Positions 53,501 to 61,124 of a stretch of DNA of 64,000 nt are shown piece after piece (position 1 is the first letter of the stretch; each line of letters begins with the position of its first letter). Source of the stretch: Flavobacteriaceae bacterium UBA980 (GTDB lineage: Bacteria > Bacteroidota > Bacteroidia > Flavobacteriales > Flavobacteriaceae); the NCBI GenBank assembly GCA_002292265.1, contig DBBQ01000039.1, forward strand, positions 1 through 64,000. Reading direction: 5' to 3'. Both the position numbers and the translations under genes were made by a program. The notes beneath the pieces were generated by a model, which saw only the letters and a program-made list of their open reading frames with translations, made no database searches and was not told the DNA's origin.

Positions 53501-53973
53501 TACTCCAATATTTGGTTTGATTGGCTACTGATTTTTTCTAAAGAAATACGGTAGCACATCGAAATTAAGGGCCATTTTCTCAATTTATTTTGTAGGGTTG
53601 TAAGCAATGTGTTGTCCGAAGATTTTATAAAAAAATCAGCCTGTTTAAATTCAGTAAATAAAGATACTTCATTTCTTTCGGGAAGTTCAAATAAAGTGTC
53701 ATTTTTTGATAAAGGACTGGATTTTTCTTGGATGGTTTTATTGGAGAGCAACAAACATTTTGTATCAGTATACAAATCCTCCCATTCGAAAAGCTGAAAG
53801 GGTCCTTGTTTCCGAAGATTTTCAAGATCTTTTTGTGAACGCTTTAATAAAATGGAAGAATGTTGATTGATATAAAAAGCAATTTGGTGTGCCTCCACAG
53901 GGGAATGAACAGCCACCCAATATTCTTCTACCGGATACTCTTCAACCTCTAGATGATAAATTTTTTGTCCCAT
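53500..53973 (-). CDS. IPExxxVDY-family protein (divergent)
   Basis: A 157-residue protein in the rnc-pyk gap, where Bacteroidota carry the IPExxxVDY family. The family motif is present only in changed form, LPERNEVSLFTEF near residue 95. The following QADFFIK and the acidic DLYTDTKCLLLSN agree with the family. Function unknown. It begins one base after the rnc stop and overlaps the pyk start by one base. Confidence 0.75.
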   Translation of the reverse strand: MGQKIYHLEVEEYPVEEYWVAVHSPVEAHQIAFYINQHSSILLKRSQKDLENLRKQGPFQLFEWEDLYTDTKCLLLSNKTIQEKSSPLSKNDTLFELPERNEVSLFTEFKQADFFIKSSDNTLLTTLQNKLRKWPLISMCYRISLEKISSQSNQILE

Positions 53974-53974
53974 T

Positions 53975-54718
53975 TTAGGAATTTAGAGGTTTGGGGTTTA
54001 TTTTCAAAATTCGTGCTGCTACACGCGCTGCTTTTTCCTCTGCTTTTTTTTTGGATAAGGCTTTGGATTTTGCCAAAGGTTCTCGATCTAAAAAAATCTG
54101 GGCAGTATAGCTGATTTTGGGATTGACACCGGCATCTTCTTCAGTGATAAATTGAATTTCTTTTTTTTGTTTTTGTCCCCACTCGATCAAAAAAGCTTTG
54201 TAACTCAACACCAAACTTTCTAGGCGTTCCATATCGACATTAGGGAGGATGATTTTTTTGATCACATAGTTTTTGGTTTTCTCGTACCCTCTATCGATAA
54301 ACAAGGCTCCAATCAAAGATTCTAGGAGATTGCCGTGTATATCATCGCCAAAATTTTTATGGTGATTTGAGATTTGCGCTAATTCAAAAAGTCCCATTTC
54401 TTTTCCGATCTGATTCAGTTTCACCCGACTCACAATCTTAGCCCGCAATTTGGTCAAGGCACCTTCTTTGGCCAAAGGGTAATATTGAAACAAATATTCT
54501 GCTACAATGCTAGTCAGTAATGCATCACCTAGAAATTCAAGTCGTTCGAAATTGACAGCCTCTCCTTTCACGTTTTTTAGATTTAAAGAACGGTGCGTAA
54601 AGGCTTCTTTATAAAGGGCTTTATTTGAGGTTCGAATACCTAATTTTTCCTGAAATTTAGAAAAAAAATTCCTGGATGATGCCATTCGGGAATTTCGTAT
54701 GTAGTTCAGGAATTTCAC
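53975..54718 (-). CDS. rnc: Ribonuclease III
   Basis: Double-strand-specific endoribonuclease of 247 residues. The signature FERLEFLGDALL at 57-68 holds the catalytic Glu and Asp. The second acidic site is in HGNLLESLIGALFIDRGY. The C-terminal dsRNA-binding domain ends with GRARRVAARILK-like sequence (KKKAEEKAARVAARIL). It lies 9 bases after fabF. Confidence 0.96.
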   Translation of the reverse strand: MKFLNYIRNSRMASSRNFFSKFQEKLGIRTSNKALYKEAFTHRSLNLKNVKGEAVNFERLEFLGDALLTSIVAEYLFQYYPLAKEGALTKLRAKIVSRVKLNQIGKEMGLFELAQISNHHKNFGDDIHGNLLESLIGALFIDRGYEKTKNYVIKKIILPNVDMERLESLVLSYKAFLIEWGQKQKKEIQFITEEDAGVNPKISYTAQIFLDREPLAKSKALSKKKAEEKAARVAARILKINPKPLNS

Positions 54719-54727
54719 ACTCCCAAT

Positions 54728-55978
54728 TTAATTTATTTTTTTGAACAGTACACAGGCATTGTGTCCTCCAAAGCCAAAAGTATTGGAGAGGGCAACGTTT
54801 ACGGTTCTTTTTTGTGCTTTACCAAAAGTGAAATTAATTTTTTGATCAATTTCTTCGTCAGGGGTTTGGTGGTTTATTGTGGGGGGAACTACTCCGTGTT
54901 TTATCGCCATTATCGAGGCAATGGCTTCTACCGCTCCCGCAGCACCCAGGAGGTGACCAGTCATGGATTTGGTAGAATTGATATTCATAGCATAGGCATG
55001 GTCGCCAAATACTTTTACAATGGCACTGGATTCCGCAATATCTCCTAGAGGAGTAGACGTACCATGCATATTGATCGCATCTACTTCAGTAGGGTCTAGT
55101 GCTGCATCTCGAAGGCAGTTTTCCATCACCTTTGTAGCTCCCAGACCCTCGGGATGAGGCGCCGTCATGTGGTGGGCATCAGCAGAGAGTCCTCCTCCAG
55201 CAAGTTCGGCATAGATAGTTGCTCCTCGAGCTACGGCGTGCTCATACGCTTCTAAAATTAAAGCCCCTGCTCCTTCGCCCAATACAAATCCGTCACGATC
55301 CTTATCAAAGGGGCGAGAGGCAGTTTTGGGATCCTCATTTCTTTTGGAAAGTGCGTGCATGGCATTAAATCCTCCAATTCCTGCTTTGGTTACGGCAGCT
55401 TCTGAACCACCTGTTACGATCACATCTGCGTAGCCCAAACGAATGTAGTTCAGGGCGTCGATCATAGCGTTCGATGCCGAAGCACAGGCTGAGACTGTAG
55501 CAAAGTTAGGCCCTCTAAAACCGTATTTGATTGAGATTAGCCCAGGGGCAATGTCCGCAATCATTTTTGGGATAAAAAAGGGATTGAACCTCGGGTTTTC
55601 ATTACCTGCAGCAAAGTTCAATACTTCGTTTTGAAAGGTTTCAAGGCCACCTATTCCAGCACCCCAAATTACTCCTACTCGGTCTTTGTCTACAGTATCC
55701 AGTTGGAGTTGCGAATCTTCAATAGCTTCGGCAACGCTAACGAGGGCATACTGTGCAAAACGGTCGTATTTTCTTGCTTCTTTGCGATCAAAATGATCTA
55801 AAGGATCAAAATTTTTAAGCTCACAAGCAAATTGGGTTTTAAATAAAGTCGGATCAAAATAAGTAATGGGGGCTGCCCCACTGGTACCAGACAATAATCC
55901 CTCCCAATATGCTGAGAGGGTGTTTCCAATTGGTGTAAGGGCTCCCAATCCGGTAACTACTACGCGTCTTGGTTTCAT
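54728..55978 (-). CDS. fabF: 3-oxoacyl-ACP synthase II
   Basis: Condensing enzyme of fatty acid elongation, 416 residues. The active-site Cys is in VSACASASNAMI (about residue 167). The two histidines are in NMHGTSTPLGD and MTGHLLGAAGAVE, followed by SNTFGFGGHNAC at the C-terminus. It follows acpP by 9 bases, the usual arrangement. Confidence 0.97.
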   Translation of the reverse strand: MKPRRVVVTGLGALTPIGNTLSAYWEGLLSGTSGAAPITYFDPTLFKTQFACELKNFDPLDHFDRKEARKYDRFAQYALVSVAEAIEDSQLQLDTVDKDRVGVIWGAGIGGLETFQNEVLNFAAGNENPRFNPFFIPKMIADIAPGLISIKYGFRGPNFATVSACASASNAMIDALNYIRLGYADVIVTGGSEAAVTKAGIGGFNAMHALSKRNEDPKTASRPFDKDRDGFVLGEGAGALILEAYEHAVARGATIYAELAGGGLSADAHHMTAPHPEGLGATKVMENCLRDAALDPTEVDAINMHGTSTPLGDIAESSAIVKVFGDHAYAMNINSTKSMTGHLLGAAGAVEAIASIMAIKHGVVPPTINHQTPDEEIDQKINFTFGKAQKRTVNVALSNTFGFGGHNACVLFKKIN

Positions 55979-55987
55979 GGCGCTTAT

Positions 55988-56221
55988 TTAATCAGCTTGT
56001 TCAATAAATTTGATTGCTTGACCAACAGTTGCGATGTTTTCAGCTTGGTCATCTGGAATTTGGATATCAAATTCTTTTTCGAATTCCATGATCAATTCCA
56101 CGGTATCCAATGAGTCTGCTCCTAAGTCGTTGGTGAAGCTTGCTCCATCCACAACTTCGTTTTCATCAACCCCTAGCTTATCAACTATGATGGCTTTTAC
56201 TCTTGAGGAAATGTCTGACAT
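55988..56221 (-). CDS. acpP: Acyl carrier protein
   Basis: Carries acyl chains during fatty acid synthesis. The 77 residues are acidic and have the phosphopantetheine serine, Ser37, in [10 protein letters not shown]. First gene of the acpP-fabF-rnc-IPExxxVDY-pyk operon, with a well-formed promoter about 30 bases upstream. Confidence 0.98.
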   Translation of the reverse strand: MSDISSRVKAIIVDKLGVDENEVVDGASFTNDLGADSLDTVELIMEFEKEFDIQIPDDQAENIATVGQAIKFIEQAD

Positions 56222-56252
56222 AATTAATCTTTGTTTAAATTAAAAGTGTCAA

Positions 56253-56281
56253 CAAAAATATAAAACTTTAAAGGAATTCAA
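56253..56281 (-). promoter_or_regulatory. Promoter of the acpP operon
   Basis: On the minus strand TTG (56281-56279), 18 bases, then TATTTTTG (56260-56253), both elements matching the Bacteroidota consensus. The leader to the acpP ATG is 31 bases. This is one of the two best promoters in the window. Confidence 0.6.
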
Positions 56282-56371
56282 CGGATTGAGATTGAATATT
56301 AACCTTAATTTTGAGTAACGATAACAGTTATCTTGTCTTACAACAGGTCATTGCTGAGTTTTTTATTTTAA

Positions 56372-56947
56372 ATGAAACAAAAAATTATCTTATTTGCATC
56401 TGGAAACGGAACTAACGCGGAAAACATCTGTCATTTTTTTGAACACGTTCCAAAGGTCGAAATTGCAGGAGTTTACACGAATAATTCTAGTGCGGGTGTT
56501 ATACAAAGGCTTGAATCCCTAGGCCTACAAGCAGAAGTTTTTGACAGAAATGCATTTCAGGACGGAACGCTCCTCAGTCGAATACAATGTAAGCAACCTA
56601 CTTTAATCGTGTTGGCAGGATTTTTATGGAAGATAGGTCAGGAATGGGTACGGGCTTTTCCAGATACAATCGTAAACATCCACCCTGCACTTTTACCTAA
56701 ATACGGAGGTAAAGGGATGTACGGACAACACGTTCATCAGGCGGTTAAAGACAATCGGGAAACGGAAACTGGGATTACCATTCACTACGTCAACGAAGCC
56801 TATGACGAGGGAGCTATTATTTTTCAAAAAAAAGTAAGCCTGCATCCCAACGATTCTACAGAAGATATTGCAGCCAAGGTCCATCAATTGGAGTATACTC
56901 ATTTTCCAAAAGTGATCCATTCTTTACTCAATAAAGACGCCCCATGA
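56372..56947 (+). CDS. purN: Phosphoribosylglycinamide formyltransferase
   Basis: Third step of purine synthesis, using 10-formyltetrahydrofolate. The 191 residues begin ILFASGNGTNAENI. Catalytic residues are in NIHPALLPKYGGKGMYG (Asn, His) and ITIHYVNEAYDEGAIIFQ (Asp). The end overlaps the rnhA start by 4 bases. Confidence 0.96.
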   Translation: MKQKIILFASGNGTNAENICHFFEHVPKVEIAGVYTNNSSAGVIQRLESLGLQAEVFDRNAFQDGTLLSRIQCKQPTLIVLAGFLWKIGQEWVRAFPDTIVNIHPALLPKYGGKGMYGQHVHQAVKDNRETETGITIHYVNEAYDEGAIIFQKKVSLHPNDSTEDIAAKVHQLEYTHFPKVIHSLLNKDAP

Positions 56948-57426
56948 AGGCTAAATCAGTTTATCTCTACACCGATGGATCCTCGCTAGGGAATCCTGGT
57001 CCTGGTGGCTATGGCATTATCCTAGAATGGGTAGGCATGTCCTATGTCAAAGAGTTCTCGGGAGGTTTTGCCCGCACCACAAACAATAGAATGGAATTAC
57101 TAGCTGTAATTATAGGGTTGGAATTACTCAAAGAATCGGGAATGGAGGTAGTTGTTTACTCGGATTCGAAGTATGTGGTTGATGCGGTTGAAAAAAAATG
57201 GGTTTTTGGCTGGGAACAAAAAGACTTTAAAAACAAAAAGAACAGCGACTTATGGAGGCGCTTTCTGAAGGTACACAAAAAGCATAAGGTTCATTTTCAA
57301 TGGATCAAAGGGCATAACCAGCACCCACAAAATGAGCGCTGTGACCAATTGGCAGTTCAGGCAGCAAAGGGTAAAAACCTGCCCTCGGATATCGTATTTG
57401 AACAAATTGAAAGCAAGCCTTCTTAA
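56944..57426 (+). CDS. rnhA: Ribonuclease HI
   Basis: Degrades RNA in RNA-DNA hybrids. The 160 residues show the four acidic site: Asp11 in YTDGSSLGNPGPGGYG, Glu in NNRMELLAVI, Asp in YSDSKYVVDAVEKKW, and Asp in NERCDQLAV. The basic protrusion is present as KKNSDLWRRFLKVHKKHK. Coupled to purN by an ATGA overlap. Confidence 0.96.
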   Translation: MKAKSVYLYTDGSSLGNPGPGGYGIILEWVGMSYVKEFSGGFARTTNNRMELLAVIIGLELLKESGMEVVVYSDSKYVVDAVEKKWVFGWEQKDFKNKKNSDLWRRFLKVHKKHKVHFQWIKGHNQHPQNERCDQLAVQAAKGKNLPSDIVFEQIESKPS

Positions 57427-57485
57427 TTGTTTACAGTCTTTGATAAATGTTGTAATAAAACACAATTAGCCACGTATAGTTTTTT

Positions 57486-57493
57486 TACTTTTG
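57486..57493 (+). promoter_or_regulatory. -7 promoter element of the PfkB kinase, leaderless spacing
   Basis: TACTTTTG followed by TATC and the ATG at 57498, the same arrangement as upstream of thiL and pheS. Confidence 0.5.
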
Positions 57494-57497
57494 TATC

Positions 57498-58418
57498 ATG
57501 AACAACAAACTTTTAGTTTTAGGCACTATGGCCTATGACGCAATAGAGTCCCCTTTTGGAAAAACGGGGAAAATATTAGGAGGTTGTGCTACTTACATCG
57601 GTTTGGCGGCTTCTCAATTCAAAATTGACTGTGGTTTGGTATCGGTAATTGGAGATGATTTTGAAACAGCACACACGGATTTACTAACCCAAAAAGGTTT
57701 GGATCTTTCAGGAGTAGCCACCATTGCTGGAGAAAAAACCTTCTTCTGGAGTGGAAAATACCACAATGACCTCAATATAAGAACTACTTTAGATACCCAA
57801 CTTAACGTATTGACCAAATTTGATCCTAAGGTCCCGGAACAATTTAAAGACGCAAGTATCGTCCTGTTAGGAAACCTTGATCCCAATATTCAAGGAGCAG
57901 TTTTAGACCAAATGAAGGCTCCTAAACTAGTAGTGATGGACACTATGAATTTTTGGATAGAGAGTTATCGCGAAAAACTGGATGAGGTTGTTGGACGCGT
58001 GGATGTACTTTCCATCAACGATGAAGAAGCACGTCAACTAACGGATACGCACTCATTAGTAGAGGCGGCAAAGCAACTACAGGCTTTAGGGCCCCGATAT
58101 GTCATCATAAAAAAGGGGGAACACGGTGCCTTACTTTTCCATGAGAACAAGATTTTTTGTGCCCCAGGACTTCCATTAGAGGAGGTTTTTGATCCAACAG
58201 GTGCAGGGGACAGTTTTATCGGTGGTTTTGCTGGATATTTATCACAGCGAGGGAAGATTACATTTGACGAAATGAAAACAGCGGTCATTATGGGATCTGC
58301 CATGGCCTCGTTTACTGTGCAAAAGTTTGGAACCGAATGTTTGGAAACCTTGACTCGAGAACAATTGCATCAACGCATTTTAGCTTTTAAATCTTTATCT
58401 GAATTTGAATTAACATAA
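57498..58418 (+). CDS. PfkB-family carbohydrate/nucleoside kinase
   Basis: Ribokinase-fold sugar kinase of 306 residues. N-terminal GGCATYIGLAAS, and the C-terminal active site DPTGAGDSFIGGFAGYL with the catalytic Asp. The substrate is not clear. It lies 13 bases before the purF-like gene in a purine-rich neighbourhood, so a nucleoside or ribose-type substrate is possible, but nothing in the sequence decides it. Confidence 0.9.
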   Translation: MNNKLLVLGTMAYDAIESPFGKTGKILGGCATYIGLAASQFKIDCGLVSVIGDDFETAHTDLLTQKGLDLSGVATIAGEKTFFWSGKYHNDLNIRTTLDTQLNVLTKFDPKVPEQFKDASIVLLGNLDPNIQGAVLDQMKAPKLVVMDTMNFWIESYREKLDEVVGRVDVLSINDEEARQLTDTHSLVEAAKQLQALGPRYVIIKKGEHGALLFHENKIFCAPGLPLEEVFDPTGAGDSFIGGFAGYLSQRGKITFDEMKTAVIMGSAMASFTVQKFGTECLETLTREQLHQRILAFKSLSEFELT

Positions 58419-58431
58419 TACGACTATTCTA

Positions 58432-60330
58432 ATGAGTGACGCGATAAAGCACGAGTGTGGAATTGCCCTTTTACAACTAAAAAAACCGTTGTCTTTTTTC
58501 AAGGAAAAATACGGAAGTGCACTTTACGGGATAAACAAGATGTATTTGTTAATGGAAAAACAGCACAATCGCGGACAAGACGGCGCAGGTTTTGCTAGCA
58601 TTAAATACAATATGTCTCCTGGCCAACGCTACATCAGTCGTGTGCGCTCTGCGGAAAGCCAACCCATTCAAAAGATTTTTAAGACTATAAACGAACGGAT
58701 TCAAAAGCAATTGGAGGTATCGCCAGATTTGCTCTCTCAGCCAGAAGAATTAAAACAACAGATTCCCTATGTAGGCGAACTGATGCTGGGTCATGTACGT
58801 TACGGAACGTTTGGGAAAAACAGTATTGAGAGTGTTCATCCCTTCTTACGACAAAACAATTGGATGCATCGAAATTTAATTGTAGCCGGAAATTTTAATC
58901 TGACCAACGTCAACCAGCTTTTCGACAACCTAGTAGATCTGGGACAGCATCCCAAAGAGCGTGCAGATACGGTCACTGTGATGGAAAAAATAGGACACTT
59001 TTTAGATGATGCTGTTGCAAAAATCTATAAAAACCTTCGCCACGAAGGATATACCAAAGCGGAGGCCTCTCCTTTGATCGCCGAGCGATTGAAACTCTCA
59101 AAAATTTTGCGTAAAGCGTCCAAAAACTGGGATGGAGGTTACGCCATGGCTGGATTGTTAGGTCATGGAGACTCTTTTGTACTGAGAGATCCTATAGGAA
59201 TTCGTCCTGTTTATTATTATTCCGATGATGAAATTGTAGTGGTTGCCTCGGAACGTCCAGCCATTCAAACGGTCTTTAACATTGCCTATGAAAAGATTGA
59301 AGAACTTGAGCCGGGTCATGCTTTGATCACGAAAAAGGGAGGAGAAACAAGAATCAAAAAAATTCTAGAACCCCAGACCAAAAGAGCGTGTTCTTTTGAA
59401 CGAATATATTTTTCAAGAGGTGGAGATTCGGAGATTTATCAAGAGCGTAAAGACCTGGGAAAAGCACTTTTTCCACTTGTCCACAAATCGATAAAAGGAG
59501 ATTTGGAAAACACGGTTTTTTCATTTATTCCCAACACCGCAGAAACTAGTTTTTACGGGATGATAGGGGCTGTTCAAGATCACGTTAGAGCCTTGCTCAC
59601 GGAGGAATTGACCAAAACCCAAACTCCTGATTTAAAGGCCATAACAAAAATGCTCAATCTCAAACCCCGGATTGAAAAAATTGCGATCAAAGACGCAAAA
59701 TTAAGAACTTTTATTACGGAAGATAGTGATCGAGACGACCTTGTAGCGCATGTGTACGATATCACCTATGGTGTAGTACACGATACTGATAATCTGGTGA
59801 TCATAGACGACAGCATCGTGAGGGGGACTACATTGCAAAAAAGTATTTTACGGATGTTAGACCGCTTGGGTCCTAAAAAAATTATTGTGGTTTCCAGCGC
59901 ACCGCAAATACGCTATCCCGATTGCTATGGAATCGACATGGCAAAGTTGGAAGAATTTATCGCTTTTCGCGCCGCTTTGGTACTTCACGAGGACCGAGGA
60001 ACTAAGGAACAAACAATTCAAGAGATTTATCAAAATTGTCTAAAAAGCATTGAAGAGCAAGTGGAGGTGCCTCCAAATTATGTCCAAGCCCTTTACGACC
60101 CCTTTAGCGCCATAGAAATTTCAAATAAAATTGCTGAAATGCTAAAATCCGATAAGATTAAGGCTGAGGTTGAAGTGATTTTTCAAACGGTTGAAGGACT
60201 GCACAAAGCCTGCCCTAAAAACTTAGGGGATTGGTATTTTACGGGGAATTATCCTACTCCAGGTGGTTGTCGGGTGGTGAATAAAGCGTTTATCAACTTT
60301 GTTGAGAAGAACAACAAGAGGGCTTATTAA
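58432..60330 (+). CDS. purF: Amidophosphoribosyltransferase, long Bacteroidota form
   Basis: First committed step of purine synthesis: PRPP plus glutamine to phosphoribosylamine. At 632 residues it is longer than typical PurF (about 470-510). The Ntn nucleophile is Cys9 in HECGIALL, so eight residues would be removed to expose it. NRGQDGAG, GHVRYGTFG and the PRPP loop VIIDDSIVRGTTL are intact. The extra length includes inserts near residues 80-120 and a C-terminal extension after 540. A terminator follows. Confidence 0.9.
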   Translation: MSDAIKHECGIALLQLKKPLSFFKEKYGSALYGINKMYLLMEKQHNRGQDGAGFASIKYNMSPGQRYISRVRSAESQPIQKIFKTINERIQKQLEVSPDLLSQPEELKQQIPYVGELMLGHVRYGTFGKNSIESVHPFLRQNNWMHRNLIVAGNFNLTNVNQLFDNLVDLGQHPKERADTVTVMEKIGHFLDDAVAKIYKNLRHEGYTKAEASPLIAERLKLSKILRKASKNWDGGYAMAGLLGHGDSFVLRDPIGIRPVYYYSDDEIVVVASERPAIQTVFNIAYEKIEELEPGHALITKKGGETRIKKILEPQTKRACSFERIYFSRGGDSEIYQERKDLGKALFPLVHKSIKGDLENTVFSFIPNTAETSFYGMIGAVQDHVRALLTEELTKTQTPDLKAITKMLNLKPRIEKIAIKDAKLRTFITEDSDRDDLVAHVYDITYGVVHDTDNLVIIDDSIVRGTTLQKSILRMLDRLGPKKIIVVSSAPQIRYPDCYGIDMAKLEEFIAFRAALVLHEDRGTKEQTIQEIYQNCLKSIEEQVEVPPNYVQALYDPFSAIEISNKIAEMLKSDKIKAEVEVIFQTVEGLHKACPKNLGDWYFTGNYPTPGGCRVVNKAFINFVEKNNKRAY

Positions 60331-60375
60331 AAAAAACCTGCACAAGGAAGTGGCAGGATTCAAAAAAGTAAAAAA

Positions 60376-60407
60376 GGCGATTCTAAGTTTGAGAATCGCC
60401 TTTTTTT
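60376..60407. terminator. Bidirectional rho-independent terminator
   Basis: Stem GGCGATTCT / AGAATCGCC of nine perfect pairs with a 7-base loop (60376-60400), followed by seven T on the plus strand and preceded by six A. It can therefore end transcripts from both the purF-like gene and the convergent superoxide dismutase gene. It is the only strong intrinsic terminator I found in the window. Confidence 0.92.
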
Positions 60408-60418
60408 ATTTGTAAAAT

Positions 60419-61027
60419 TTAAACTCCAGCAGTGTACAGTTCACTTACTTTATCCCAGTCAATAACATTAAAAAAGGCATTGATATAATCTGGGCGTCTG
60501 TTTTGGTAGTTCAAATAGTAGGCATGTTCCCAAACATCAATTCCCAAAATAGGGGTTCCCTCACAACCTATTCCGGGCATTAAGGGATTGTCTTGATTGG
60601 CCGTCCCACAAACCTCCACCGAGCCACCCTTGTGCACACAAAGCCAGGCCCATCCCGAACCGAATTGAGTTGCCGCAGCCTTTGAAAAAGCAGTTTTAAA
60701 TTCATCAAAAGAACCAAAAGCGCTGTCCAAAGCTTCTGCCAAAGCCCCGCTAGGTGTCCCGCCACCGTTGGGAGACATGACTTGCCAAAACAAACGGTGA
60801 TTGTAAAAGCCTCCTCCGTTATTGCGGACCGCTTTATTTTCTAAATCGAGCCCGGAGAGAATCTCTTCAATGGACTGGTCTGCTAAGGGAGAGTCAGCAA
60901 TCGCGTTGTTCAGATTGGTAGTATATCCATTGTGGTGCTTGCTGTGATGGATTTCCATCGTACGTGCATCAATATGCGGTTCCAATGCGTCATAGGCATA
61001 GGATAAAGAAGGTAATTCAAAAGCCAT
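60419..61027 (-). CDS. sodA: Superoxide dismutase, Mn type by sequence
   Basis: Converts superoxide to oxygen and peroxide. The 202-residue Fe/Mn-type enzyme has HHSKHHNGY with the first His ligand, NHRLFWQVM with the second, and [15 protein letters not shown] with Asp and His ligands. Gly in the GGGFYNH segment and Gln in [10 protein letters not shown] follow the manganese pattern, where the active-site Gln comes from the second position. No signal peptide, so cytoplasmic. Confidence 0.93.
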   Translation of the reverse strand: MAFELPSLSYAYDALEPHIDARTMEIHHSKHHNGYTTNLNNAIADSPLADQSIEEILSGLDLENKAVRNNGGGFYNHRLFWQVMSPNGGGTPSGALAEALDSAFGSFDEFKTAFSKAAATQFGSGWAWLCVHKGGSVEVCGTANQDNPLMPGIGCEGTPILGIDVWEHAYYLNYQNRRPDYINAFFNVIDWDKVSELYTAGV

Positions 61028-61049
61028 AATTAATTTTTTTAAGTTTAAG

Positions 61050-61057
61050 CAAAATTA
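61050..61057 (-). promoter_or_regulatory. -7 promoter element of sodA
   Basis: TAATTTTG on the minus strand, 22 bases before the sodA ATG; exact TAnnTTTG match without a clear -33 element. Confidence 0.4.
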
Positions 61058-61124
61058 AAATTTCTTTTGTCAATGAAAGCCTAACTTATCAAAAGCCTTA
61101 CATTTAAATTGTTTTTTTAACATT

